Below are positions 10,725 to 20,056 of a DNA stretch of 64,000 nucleotides, one piece after another. The translations under genes and the position numbers were made by a program. The notes under the pieces are model-generated. The model searched no databases and was not told where the DNA came from. It saw nothing but the letters and a program-made list of their open reading frames with translations. The first letter of the stretch is position 1. Every line of letters begins with the position of its first letter. The stretch is from Ramichloridium luteum (taxonomy: Eukaryota > Ascomycota > Dothideomycetes > Mycosphaerellales > Dissoconiaceae), in assembly GCA_002368545.1 (NCBI GenBank), contig MTSC01000017.1:248001-312000 (forward strand), in the 5' to 3' direction.

Positions 10725-11600
10725 GAATAAAATGCAGTTTTCAATCTTCAAAATGCAAAAATAAAATGCAATCTTCAAAATGCAATTTTCAAAGTAAAAT
10801 GCAATTTTCAAAGTAAAATGCAATTTTCAAAATGCAATCTTCAAAATGAAATCTTCAAAATAAAATGCAATTTTCAAAATGCAATCTTCAAAATGCAATC
10901 TTCAAAATAAAATGCAATTTTCAAAATGCAAACTTCAAAATGAAATGCAATTTCAAAATGCAATTTTCAATTTTCAAAATAAAATGCAATTTTCGAAATG
11001 CAATTTTTAAAATGCAATTTTCAATTTCCAAAGGACTTAATTTTTAATTTTCAATTTTCAAGCTAATTTTCAATTTTCAATTTTCAATCTTCAATTTTCA
11101 ATCTTCAAGCTAATTTTCAATTTTTAATTTTCAAGCTAATTTTCAATTTTTAATTTTTAATCTTCAATTTTTAATTTTTAATCTTCAATTTTTAATCTTT
11201 AAGTTCATTTTCAATTTTCAATTTTCGATCTTCAATTTTCAATCTTTAAGCTAATCTTTAATTTTCAATCTTCAAGCTAATTTTCAATTTTCAATTTTTA
11301 AGCTAATTTTCAATTTTCAAGCTAATTTTTAATCTTTAATTTTCAATCTTTAATTTTCAATCTTTAATCTTCAATCTTCAATTTTTAATCTTTAATTTTC
11401 AAGCTAATTTTTAATCTTTAATTTTTAGTCTTTAATTTTCAATCTTTAATTTTCAATCTTTAATCTTTAATCTTCAATTTTTAATCTTTAATCTTTAATC
11501 TTTAATTTTTAATCTTTAATTTTTAATCTTTAATTTTTAATCTTTAATCTTTAATCTTTAATTTTTAATCTTTAATTTTCAATCTTCAATCCTTAATTAT
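10725..11600. repeat. A/T-rich, G-poor low-complexity tandem repeat block
   Basis: About 0.9 kb is built from short words. The left part (to ~11035) is made of AAAATGCAATTTTCAAAAT. The middle (~11036-11330) is made of CAATTTTCAAGCTAATTTT. The right part (~11330-11600) is made of TTTAATCTTTAATTTTTAATC. The plus strand is nearly free of G in the middle and right parts. The shift from TTTTCAA to TTTTTAA and from CTTCAA to CTTTAA is a CpA-to-TpA series. It has no coding potential. Confidence 0.85.
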
Positions 11601-11851
11601 CTCGAAGATGCTTTAATTAGCATTTCTTTATAGGATTAGAATTCTCCACAAATCCGGTTTCTATTCTTTAGCATACTTTCCTTATCGTCATGTAGTTTTG
11701 GTCTTACTATTCAAAATTGAAGGCTGAAAATTAAAAATTGGTTTGCTGAAGACCTCAATGTACAGCATAGTGTCCATAGTTATCAACGCTTAAAACTCTT
11801 TGTTGCTATGAGCCACTGTCCCTGACCAAGTGCATCGACTGGTCCTCAAGG

Positions 11852-13384
11852 TCATCCTTTGATCGACTCGAGCATGGCAGTCGATTTGCGCTGCAGCAGA
11901 TAGTCACCCCCTCGCCATGCCTTGTATACACCATAGACGCCGCTGACAGGCCAGATGCCGAACAGGCGAGCTTTCGGCGAACGAGGCTTCTGCTCGTCGA
12001 AGAGGTCGACCTTGACCTTGTCATAGACGCTAGGGAGGTACTGCGCGCCGTACTTCTGCCGCAGGGTGTCGTAGTCGGCGCGGTCGTAAATGCTCCAGAA
12101 TTCCTCCTCGGTATAGTAGGCATGAGCATAGAGCCATTTTCGACCCCCGAGGGCGTCGACCTGTTGCTCGAGCTGTCGGTTCTGCGACAGGAATTGCTTT
12201 CGATTGGTTGAGCCAGGCCCCCAGACACCAAAGTTCATCATGAATTCTGACGTGGCAGGGTCGCCGAGATGGCAGTAGAGGCCGTGCTGGGAGTCCGGTG
12301 CATCGCGACGCTGCCGCAGGGGACACAGCCAGATGGGATAGATGCTGAGGTGGTCATCGAGCCAGAGATGGAAGTCGGTGGCGCGATCGTAGGGGATGGC
12401 GACATCCTGGATGATGTAGATCTCTGCCTGACCACTCTTGTGGAGGGCATGATACATGACGCGGGTGTGCATGAAGCGGTCGGCGAGGAAGCGGGTGATG
12501 CGGTTGAAGGGCGTGAGGAAGTATTTGAAAGCATATCGGCCGACCCAGAAAGCACCACGGTCGTATCGGAAGAGGTAGTCGACGATGGGGATGTAGACTG
12601 TGATGGGATCAGGCCCTGCTTTGGCTGCTGCTTTGGCTGCTGCTTTGGTCTGCTGCTGTACAGAAAGGTAGAACCAAGGATCCCTGCGGCCAGTGAACCC
12701 CTGCGAAACGGCGCCAGAGGGAAGCTCATTGACCAGGGAGCCCGCGCAGACGACGATCTCGTCACGTGAGTAAACGATGCCGTCGAGGTAGTCGATGGTC
12801 TTGTCGGCAGTTGCAGTCCGCATCATGTCCATGGCACGGTCCATGTCGGCAAAGGGGTGGTATGTCAGACGGACGTGGCTGGCGGCATCACAGAGCTGGA
12901 TCTGCAGCAGAGTGACTACTCCGAGGGTTCCGAACGACGAGGCAGCACCCCAGAAGACTTCCGGCAGCTCGGTGCGGCTTGCCCGGACAGTCTCGCCACG
13001 TGCGAGAACGATTTCGATCCAGTTGACAGTATTGTCGAAGAAGCCATGACGAAAGGAACTGCTCTCGCCGGATGTGCCGGAGAAGGCGCCGCCCGCGGTG
13101 ATGCCAGGGAACTCCATGACGACGAGGGGAATGAGCCCTTCCTTCAAAGTTGCCTGGACCAGGCCATCCATGGGAAGGTTGGGCTCAACGATGGCGGTCC
13201 TGGTGGCGCGGTCGACCTCGATGACATTGCGGAGCTTGCTAGTGTCGATGGATGTTTCGGGCTGCCGCTGGGACGGCCGGGTGCTGTTGGTGGAGCCATG
13301 AAAGATGCGATATGGCTTCTGTCGCGCATGAAAATCCCGGACGCGTGCCTCGATGGCCTTGACGGCCTGTTCGTGGGCTTCCAT
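11852..13384 (-). CDS. FAD-linked oxidoreductase, DHCR24-like (delta-24 sterol reductase family)
   Basis: The single-exon gene encodes 510 aa, close to the ~516 aa of animal DHCR24. The N-terminal half is a PCMH-type FAD-binding domain: FHGSTNSTR near residue 30, then VEPNLPMDGLVQATL, then the long FAD-contact block VMEFPGITAGGAFSGTSGES followed by FRHGFFDNTVNWIEIVLA. These are hallmarks of the family. The C-terminal half has typical blocks such as FMMNFGVWGPG, GGRKWLYAHAYYTEEEFW and PSVYDKVKVDLFD. An Ala/Lys-rich insert, (KAA)AKAAAKA, sits near residue 245. The frame extends upstream to 13783, but the methionine at 13384 gives the family's normal N-terminus. In animals DHCR24 reduces the sterol side chain; fungal members have no settled role. 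The gene stands alone between two repeat-rich stretches. Confidence 0.85.
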   Translation of the reverse strand: MEAHEQAVKAIEARVRDFHARQKPYRIFHGSTNSTRPSQRQPETSIDTSKLRNVIEVDRATRTAIVEPNLPMDGLVQATLKEGLIPLVVMEFPGITAGGAFSGTSGESSSFRHGFFDNTVNWIEIVLARGETVRASRTELPEVFWGAASSFGTLGVVTLLQIQLCDAASHVRLTYHPFADMDRAMDMMRTATADKTIDYLDGIVYSRDEIVVCAGSLVNELPSGAVSQGFTGRRDPWFYLSVQQQTKAAAKAAAKAGPDPITVYIPIVDYLFRYDRGAFWVGRYAFKYFLTPFNRITRFLADRFMHTRVMYHALHKSGQAEIYIIQDVAIPYDRATDFHLWLDDHLSIYPIWLCPLRQRRDAPDSQHGLYCHLGDPATSEFMMNFGVWGPGSTNRKQFLSQNRQLEQQVDALGGRKWLYAHAYYTEEEFWSIYDRADYDTLRQKYGAQYLPSVYDKVKVDLFDEQKPRSPKARLFGIWPVSGVYGVYKAWRGGDYLLQRKSTAMLESIKG

Positions 13385-13728
13385 GGCGACGAGCCAGGTC
13401 GTTGTCGCGTGGGTCGGCCATGTTGTTGTATGACGAAGGTTGTCAATGGGATCAGTGCGGTAAGCTTGGGCTTCGGGCCGACCCATCCGACACCTCGAGT
13501 GGGAACACCATGTTGGCGAAGGGGTGGTCGATGGATGTAAAGGGCAGTGACAGTGAGGTCGAGGTGTCCGTGAGAAGGGTGGGATAGATGCACAAGGTGC
13601 TTGATTAAAGATGTGGTGACGATCGGACCAGACGGGCCGTCCCAGATACCAGTAATGTGGCGCCCAATTACTGCTTGCACGAGGGGGCTGGTGACAGCTG
13701 AAGTTCAGACAGTCCTTGCATAAGAATG
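13385..13728. other. 5' flank of the DHCR24-like gene
   Basis: The minus-strand frame of the neighbouring gene stays open here, but the sequence has no resemblance to the family and lies upstream of the chosen start. I treat it as promoter/leader. Confidence 0.4.
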
Positions 13729-13820
13729 CCTCGCACAAGATAGAGGGACTTGTGCACTGGGGAGAGATTTTTGCCTCGCACAAGGCAGAGGGACTTGTGC
13801 ACTGTAGAGAGATTTTCGCA
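13729..13820. repeat. Two tandem copies of a 45-bp repeat
   Basis: CCTCGCACAAG at 13729 and again at 13774 start two 45-bp units. Each contains AGAGGGACTTGTGCACTG and ends in a GAGAGATTTT(T/C)G tract. The copies differ at a few positions. No gene is seen in it. Confidence 0.8.
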
Positions 13821-14140
13821 CGTGAAAAGACCGCACATCGCCAGCCGATGCTGCAACTACAGCGGTCGTGGAACGCAGGATGACTACAGCATAGGCGGCG
13901 CGCTTGTGATAGCTACTAGACGCGTGATCATCGGGCATGAAGGGTTGGGGCACGCTTCCTTGTGCTCTTGTGATGGAAGAGGTTGTAGCGAGGAGGGCGT
14001 AGGGATGAGGGATATCGTTGACTACAGCCATCGCTCCGACGGGAGGACGGGGCGACCTCCAGTGTCATATTTGGCTTGCCTAGTCGGCGATCAGGTTCAC
14101 TGCACGAGATCGATGTTTGAGCAGATTGCGTGGGTAGAGC

Positions 14141-14203
14141 CGGTCGCAAGTACAGACGGTCGCAAGTACAGATGGTTGCAACTACAGACGGTTGCAAAAA
14201 TGG
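14141..14203. repeat. 16-bp minisatellite, ~3.5 copies
   Basis: CGGTCGCAAGTACAGA occurs twice without change (14141 and 14157). It is followed by TGGTTGCAACTACAGA at 14173 and a partial copy at 14189. It sits just before the 20-bp array, and a related word CTGCAACTACAG is seen at about 13850. Confidence 0.8.
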
Positions 14204-14211
14204 CCAACAAG

Positions 14212-14372
14212 AAAGGAAAGCTGGATCGCAGGAAGGAAAGCTGGATCGCAGGAAGGAAAGCTGGATCGCAGGAAGGAAAGCTGGATCGCCGGAAGAAAAG
14301 CTGGATCGCAGGAAGGAAAGCTGGATCGCCGGAAGAAAAGCTGGATCGCAGGAAGGAAAACTGGATCGCAGG
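14212..14372. repeat. 20-bp minisatellite, eight copies
   Basis: The word CTGGATCGC begins at 14221, 14241, 14261, 14281, 14301, 14321, 14341 and 14361, an exact 20-bp period. Two unit types exist: CGCA-GGAAGGAAAG and CGCC-GGAAGAAAAG, in the order A, A, A, B, A, B, A, A-like. Because 20 is not a multiple of 3, all frames run through the array and create long artificial ORFs on both strands with a 20-residue periodicity. These are not genes. Confidence 0.92.
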
Positions 14373-14633
14373 ACTGGATTGTGCATTTGGTATCTGTGTA
14401 CGGTGGACGGTCCACCAGAACAAAAGGCTCGCCGGCGTACCCGAACAGTCAAGGACCGAACAGTCATGGAACATCATAAGAGAAGACTGTTGTTCATAGG
14501 ATGGTATGAAAATGTAGCCCGACGGCGGAGTGGATCGAACGAGTGTGAGAGACCAGAATGGAACTTCAGCTGTCATCGCGATCGTCGTCGCTCGCCGTGC
14601 CTCGGTCGCTGCAGGATCGATGCTGGAGGGGCT

Positions 14634-15478
14634 CTACTTCTGCATCATCAATTGGACAAACTCGTTGTCTGTGGGAGAGGAAGGTTAGTGTTCGGTCGCG
14701 GGCCAGGGGCTGGCATGGTGTGGATCCCTCGCCATCACGGCGGATGCGCACTCACAATCAATGCGGCCGTCGCCGTCCTGGTCCGCCTCGCGGATCATCT
14801 CGTCGACCTCGTCATCGGTCAGCTTCTCGCCGATGCTGGTCATGACGTGCCGCAGCTCGGCGGCCGAGATGAAGCCGTTGTTGTCGCGATCAAAGACCTT
14901 GAAGGCCTCGCGGATCTCCTCCTCGCTGTCGGTGTCCTTCATCTTGCGCGCCATCATGGTGAGGAACTCGGGGAAGTCGATCGTGCCGTTGTTGTCCGCG
15001 TCAACCTCGTTGATCATGTCCTGCAGCTCCGACTCGGAGGGGTTCTGGCCGAGCGAGCGCATCACGGTGCCGAGTTCCTTGGTGGTGATCTGTCCTGTAG
15101 GGCGCGCGCGGGGTCAGTCATGTGTCGGTCGTTGTTGTTGACCCGGCCGCAGCGAAGGGGGATCCATACCATCGCCATCCTTGTCCTGTACGAGCGGAAG
15201 GTCAGCGAAAGTCCGTGAACGCGCTCGTGGTTCGCGCTCCTGGGGAATCGAGCGACCCGGTGACAACTTACAAAGAGCGAGAAGGCTTCCTTGAACTCGG
15301 AGACTTGGTCCTCGGTCAATGAGTCGGCCTGAGGAATGAACAGTCAGCCGCCAGGGATCATTTGCGAACGGATGCGGCGAGCGGCCATGCGCCCGGGCGT
15401 ATTCGTGTCTCGAATGCGGCCACACAGGCAGGCAGCGAAACAAAGGCGGGGTATTTTGGCGGAGTGCGGGCGTACCAT
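14634..15478 (-). CDS. CMD1: Calmodulin
   Basis: Five exons on the minus strand are inferred: 15476-15478 (only the ATG), 15272-15328, 15170-15185 (16 nt), 14756-15094 and 14634-14668. They give exactly 149 aa, the standard calmodulin length. All junctions have GT...AG: GTACGC, GTAAGT, GTATGG and GTGAGT donors. The protein starts [20 protein letters not shown]. Four EF-hands follow: DKDGDG (interrupted by an intron), [26 protein letters not shown] and [13 protein letters not shown], with the C-terminus VQLMMQK. Calmodulin is the cytosolic Ca2+ sensor that activates kinases, calcineurin and myosins. An intron directly after the ATG is a known feature of calmodulin genes. The upstream promoter lies in 15479-16747. 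Confidence 0.97.
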
Positions 15479-16747
15479 GGTGAGCGAATCTGTGCGTGCG
15501 GGAGTGTCGTCGAATGTCTTTGCAAGACGAAAGGAATGGGTTGCGAAAAGGTTGGCGGCAGGACCAGGTGATGGTAGGTGGTATTTAAGAAGGTGTTGCG
15601 ACGGTGGAGGAAGGAGAAGAATATGCGGCAATGGGGCTTGCTGCGCTGCAGGGAAGCGGAAAACAGTGAAGCTCGGGCTGTGTGTGATGATTGGAGACCG
15701 TGGCCGGTGAGTGCCCGCGCTGGTCAAGTGGGTAGGGGACGCGCCCGCCGCGCAGGGTCAGGGCACAGCCTATGGGCGGCCCCTCCCTGTGACGCTCATC
15801 AGCAGACATCGTGGGCGGATCAAGCCCGGCGGCGTTGTCGCGCAAGATCGTGGCCGAGCCGGTGGCCAGATCGTGCAGACTATGATGATTAGGAGGCCCG
15901 ATGGGTAGTACAGGACAGCACACGAGCGGGACTATGCTGTGTTTACTGTCTTGTCCTTGCTACTGACATTGCCAACCCACTCGGCGAACGCCTGACGAGT
16001 TCATCCGCAGTGTGCCTGCTGGCGGCCGTGTTACCCATTCATACCTGCGCCACCATTCGCCTTGTCCAGGCGTTCACGAGTCACAGGCTCGAGAAATCGC
16101 TCTTGTGCTGCTCCACACTTTTGGGGGCCTGTCGCCTTAGCTCTGTGGTTCAGCCTTGTGGCAGATCGGATATCTCGGCCCGCGTCCGAATTGTCTCCGC
16201 GCAAGAGAGTCACTAGTCCAGCGTTTACGATTTCCAGGCATGTCTCCGACTCTTTAAGAACTGAGCCGCCCTTTGAGTGGGGAGTCAGGATGGCGATTCA
16301 GGCGTCTGATCCTGCACATTTTCGACACGACTGCCATCAGGGCGGTGGCAGAAGAGGCGGCTCGCCGCCTCCACTCAAAGATGGCGGCTTCGCATTCTCC
16401 AACAGATTTCCCTGGTGATTTGCGCCACATTCCACGTTCTTGCGTACATGAGGAGTTCGAGCAATGCTCGATGACGGTACTGCGTAATGGCGGGCTAGCG
16501 ATCGGGAGCAAGCCACATTTCCAGCATTATCTGGTACGGCCCCTCCTTGTCGTCATTTCAAAGCAAGCTTAGGTACATGAGATTCCAATGGGAAGCTTCT
16601 GTCGAAATGGCCGTACGATCAACACATGATGTAAGCATAGAGGTTGGAATAGCATTCTTTTCATTGCCTATCTACTCTGAACCCTGTATTGCCTCAAACA
16701 AAGCAAGTCCGCACGGTGTTTGTTTTCCAAACGCCCCTCACCCCATC
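15479..16747. other. Intergenic region between divergent calmodulin and epimerase-like genes
   Basis: This 1.27-kb stretch holds the promoters of both flanking genes. No exon with a recognisable protein was found on either strand. It includes an inverted-repeat cluster at 16265-16388, described separately. Confidence 0.5.
16265..16388. repeat. Inverted-repeat cluster (possible foldback element or hairpin)
   Basis: GCCGCC-CTTTGAGTGG at 16265-16280 is matched in reverse complement by CCACTCAAAG-AT-GGCGGC at 16371-16388 (10 + 6 bp with a 2-nt bulge). Inside lies a second hairpin, GAGGCGG-CTCG-CCGCCTC (16354-16371), and CTGCCA/TGGCAG close to it. No terminal target-site duplication was recognised. 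Confidence 0.5.
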
Positions 16748-17894
16748 ATGACCACAAAGATCTTCGTAACCGGCGTCACGGGGTACATCGGCGGCGATGC
16801 CTTGGCTGCCATCGCCACTGCCCATCCAGAATATGAAATCACCGCACTGGTGCGCAACAGTGATAAAGGCGCCAAAGTAGCGGCCGCCTATCCGGCTGTG
16901 CGGCTGGTGTATGGAGATCTCAACAGCGCTGAGCTTCTGGCCACTGAAGCATCCCAGGCAGATATCGTGGCCCGTACGTCTGCCGGTATCCTTGTTTCTT
17001 GCACCCTGCTGACCACAGACATTTTTTCCGGGAATTGCAGACTTCGCCAACGCTGATCACGAGGATGCCGCCCAGGCGCTCGTCAAAGGCCTCAGTGCAC
17101 GCGAGCAGCCTGGCTTCCTGATCCATACATCCGGCACCGGGATTCTTCTTCATGACGACTTCGAGCGCCTGCACTCTTTCGGCGAACATCTCGGGGAGAA
17201 GGTTTACGACGACCTCGAGGGCGTCGCAGAGGTGACGAACCTCGACGAAGCGGCGCCGCATCGTCGTGTGGATAAAGTCGTGCTGGCTGCCGGGCCCGCG
17301 ACGGACGGGCGTGTCCGTACGGCCATCGTGTGTCCGCCAACAATTTACGGCCAAGGTCGCGGTCCGGACAACCGCCGTTCGCATCAGGTGCCAGAGCTCT
17401 GCCGAGTGACATTGCAGCAAGGCCATGGGGTCCGGGTCAATGAAGGCAAGACATACTGGGGGAATGTGCATGTGCACGACTTATCGGCGCTGTATCTGCG
17501 GCTGGTCGAGGAGGCAGCCGCTGGCGACTCCACGGCAGAATGGCCTGAGAAGCCAGCGACGTGGGGTCCTGAGGGATATTATTTCGTGGAGAATGGCGAG
17601 CATGTGTGGGGCGATGTTTCGCGGTGGGTCGCCGAGGAGGCTTACAAGCAGGGCTTCGTCAAGACGGATGAAGTCCGAGCCGTGACTGCAGAGAAAGCTG
17701 GCGAGCTTGCGGCATTGGGCCAGGCACTGTGGGGTGCGAACTCGCGTGCTCGGGCGAAAAGAGCACGGTCAGCGCTGAAGTGGGAGCCGCAAGGACCGCC
17801 ACTGAAGGACACGATTGCGGCGGCGGTGACTGCAGAGGCTCTAGCACTGGGACTGAGGCCGGGCCATGCAGAGATCGCGGCGGGAGATCGATAA
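16748..17894 (+). CDS. NAD(P)-dependent epimerase/dehydratase-like protein (atypical extended SDR)
   Basis: Two exons are inferred, 16748-16973 and 17041-17894, with a 67-bp intron (GTACGT...TTGCAG, phase 1), giving 359 aa. The N-terminus carries the Rossmann dinucleotide-binding motif VTGVTGYIGGDAL, and a short basic stretch (VRNSDKGAKV) follows the second beta strand, as in NADP-binding members. After the intron come NADHEDAAQALVKGL and a CPPTIYGQGRGP block that matches the substrate-loop region of nucleoside-diphosphate-sugar epimerase-like proteins. Further on are YWGNVHVHDLSALYLRLVE and YYFVENGEHVWGD, both widespread in fungal proteins of this type. A classic catalytic YxxxK is not evident, so the reaction cannot be named. 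It is probably cytosolic. Confidence 0.8.
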
Positions 17895-18016
17895 GGAGGT
17901 CGAATGCAGTCCTGGGTAGGGTAGTGGCGTCGCTGCGAAACAAAACACCGCGGCCGTGTTGGGCTTCCTGGCCACCTCATCAATGATTCCGAAAATTCTG
18001 GCTCGAAAGTCAGCAA

Positions 18017-18361
18017 TCACGTCCAAAGTGCAATGACAAACGAGGGACCCGCCTTCTTCTGGTAGAACAGATCCGTTCGAGAGCTGCCCAAGTTTATAAT
18101 CTTGGGACATCCATCACGATCCTTTTCCAGTCGCGTGCATTCGAAGCAGTAGAACGCGTCCGAGATGCCCTCACCGCCGCATACGACGCACTTGTTCTGG
18201 TAATTGCCAAAGGCACACTCGTCGCAGATTCGGACCTGCGTCGTGGGCCTTACGTACGAATCGCAGACGGGGCACTTGCCATCGCACTTGTCGCAGAGCC
18301 GGCCGATGGAAATCCCAGCCATTTTGCGGCACATGACGAGATCGGGGTGGTGACGAGACAT
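18017..18361 (-). CDS. RDS3: Splicing factor RDS3/PHF5A (SF3b complex)
   Basis: The single exon encodes 114 aa, close to the ~107-110 aa of family members. The product is the zinc-knuckle subunit of SF3b in the U2 snRNP and helps bind the branch-point region. The sequence starts MSRHHPDLVMCRKMAG and carries the CxxC knuckles characteristic of PHF5A: CDKCDGKCPVCDSYVRP, RICDECAFG, CVVCGG and YCFECTRLEKDRDGCPKI. It then has the conserved NLGSSRTDLFYQKK. The last ~10 residues differ from the usual Lys/Arg-rich end. It lies convergent to the epimerase-like gene, with 122 bp between the stops. Function and nuclear location are from the family. Confidence 0.96.
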   Translation of the reverse strand: MSRHHPDLVMCRKMAGISIGRLCDKCDGKCPVCDSYVRPTTQVRICDECAFGNYQNKCVVCGGEGISDAFYCFECTRLEKDRDGCPKIINLGSSRTDLFYQKKAGPSFVIALWT

Positions 18362-18785
18362 GCTTGCTTGGGCCTGTTATTCTGGGTCGAGAGGACAGAT
18401 TGGGGAGTATTTGATCCGCTGCAGGAGGGGATAATCCAGATATTTGTCTTTCGTCGTCGGGGGATGTATGTAGTAGGTCTTCAACTTTCTAGAATATCAG
18501 TGGCGGTCGGCTTCGAAAATCATACTCGCTGACTAAGACTTTTGACATTCGCCGCACCTGCAAGCCTCGGTGGGCATTCTGTCCTACACGCGACAGTGAA
18601 ACTCTTTCAGGACCGTAGTATCCAGCGTGCAGCGCGATCTAAGACGCAGCAATACTTTCATTCATATCTTGGCCGGCTCCTTGGAACCCACGCACGCCCG
18701 AATACGTGCTGGACAACACCCCAACGCCTCGCTAAATCTGCAAATCATCCCTTCCCGTTGCAATTCAATACGACCATTCGATCGC
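18362..18785. other. Intergenic region between RDS3 and TAF9
   Basis: This stretch holds the RDS3 promoter and the 3' flank of TAF9. I see no additional gene in it. Confidence 0.45.
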
Positions 18786-19499
18786 CTAGTCCTGGGTCAT
18801 GCTGGTGTCGCCGCCATCGTCGGCACCAAAAACATCCTCCATCCTGCCAGCGCCCTCTTCGTCTTCACCCTCTTCATCCTCCACACCACCCATCTTCTCG
18901 TCGTCCTTCTCCGCGTTGGCTGCCGTCCGACCCTCGCCTTCCGCCGGTACATCTTCTTCGCTATCCCATTCGTCCTGCAAGCCCCATCCTACACCAGTAA
19001 GACAGTACTTCTCGGGCGGCAGTTGCAAGCCGTACGGCCGGTCTATCCGCGGCAACGCGATGCGATTGCGTTCCGCTGCCTGCTCCATCATGAACTCCTT
19101 CGGCAGTGGGCCTTGAAATGTGTAGCCCTGGCGGCTGGCGATTGCCTGGCGCAAGGCTTGCGTCGTGATGTTGCCGCTGTCATCTGTCGCGCCACGTCGA
19201 TTGCCGCGATCGTTCTGGCTAGCATAGCCCTCTGCGCTGAGCCGCAGGCTGTCCGAGAGCACGCCGCTCGTGTACCGATACGCGAAGTCGAGGAGCTGTA
19301 GTGGGACGCGCTCTTGGTAGCTGTGGATGCCGAGCGAGGAGAGGACGACATGGATCAGTCGCGCGTCGCGTGGACGTTTCGAGAGCCCATCGTCTTGTGC
19401 AGAAGTCAAGGGGACGTCTGGGTCTGGCTTTGCTTGTGAGTCTGATTTGTTGGATGGATCCGAGGGCGGTGGTGTCGCAGGATGGCCGTTCGTCGCCAT
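18786..19499 (-). CDS. TAF9: Transcription initiation factor TFIID subunit 9
   Basis: The single exon encodes 237 aa. The product is a histone-fold subunit shared by TFIID and SAGA that pairs with TAF6. Residues ~1-40 are polar and low in complexity. The histone fold follows at ~42-125: RPRDARLIHVVLSSLG, YQERVPLQLLDFAYRYTS and VLSDSLRLSAEGYA, then TTQALRQAIASRQGYTFQGP. A conserved post-fold segment, ERNRIALPRIDRPYGLQLPPE, is followed by LTGVGWGL. The C-terminal ~50 residues are highly acidic (runs of Glu and Asp). The start is the only methionine that gives the complete N-terminus. The gene is divergent from the SDR gene. Confidence 0.95.
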   Translation of the reverse strand: MATNGHPATPPPSDPSNKSDSQAKPDPDVPLTSAQDDGLSKRPRDARLIHVVLSSLGIHSYQERVPLQLLDFAYRYTSGVLSDSLRLSAEGYASQNDRGNRRGATDDSGNITTQALRQAIASRQGYTFQGPLPKEFMMEQAAERNRIALPRIDRPYGLQLPPEKYCLTGVGWGLQDEWDSEEDVPAEGEGRTAANAEKDDEKMGGVEDEEGEDEEGAGRMEDVFGADDGGDTSMTQD

Positions 19500-20056
19500 G
19501 CTGGCTGTAGAAAGGGTCGAGGTGGAGGCTGAGTGTGCTCCCGACCTTCACGATTGCCTTGCTCACGTATGCACACACCGACAATGATATATTGTGATCT
19601 TGGGTCAGTGTAGAAATGCTTCGCAGCAGCGGGAACTGAACACCAAGCTCGCACGCTCGGTGGATGCGAACGCTGGTGCATGACGGTCCGTCCCGTTCGC
19701 GTCTGTGGGGCGCTTGCCGCAGGTTGACAAGATTCCACAGGATGCGCCGAACACGATTCGGCGCGGTATTCCCCTCACAAGCACGAAATCACAACACAGC
19801 TATGAACCTGCAGCGGTGTTCAAGATGATCAGGCACGCAAGTGTTTCGCAGCCCTCACTGGCCTGAGATGGTCACCAAGAATGGAGTCCGGCGCTCCGTT
19901 TGGCCGAGTTAGCCTCAACTATGTAAGCCTTCCTGCTGATAATCGGCAGTAGGGTTGCTAGCCTCGGCTGCGCCGCACAGGAATAGCGGCCATAGGAAAT
20001 CTTCAAGTGTGAGCGATCTCGCGCTTTCATTTCTTGTCCTGACCTACACCCGCAAA
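19500..20056. other. Divergent promoter region between TAF9 and the SDR gene
   Basis: This 557-bp region must hold the promoters of both flanking genes. The plus-strand frame of the SDR gene extends upstream to 19955, but the ATG at 20057 starts the conserved SDR fold. No separate gene is seen. Confidence 0.45.

Noticed and set aside
9308..11600. Possible centromere or CRISPR-like array
   Set aside because: Units are degenerate and directly tandem without spacers, and the A/T-rich part is under 1 kb; nothing supports either idea.
13385..13783. Upstream extension of the DHCR24-like frame
   Set aside because: The extra 133 residues do not resemble the family; the methionine at 13384 gives the usual N-terminus and length.
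14130..15218. 362-codon plus-strand open frame through the 20-bp array and over calmodulin
   Set aside because: It is produced by the 20-bp minisatellite, open in all frames, fused to the antisense of calmodulin.
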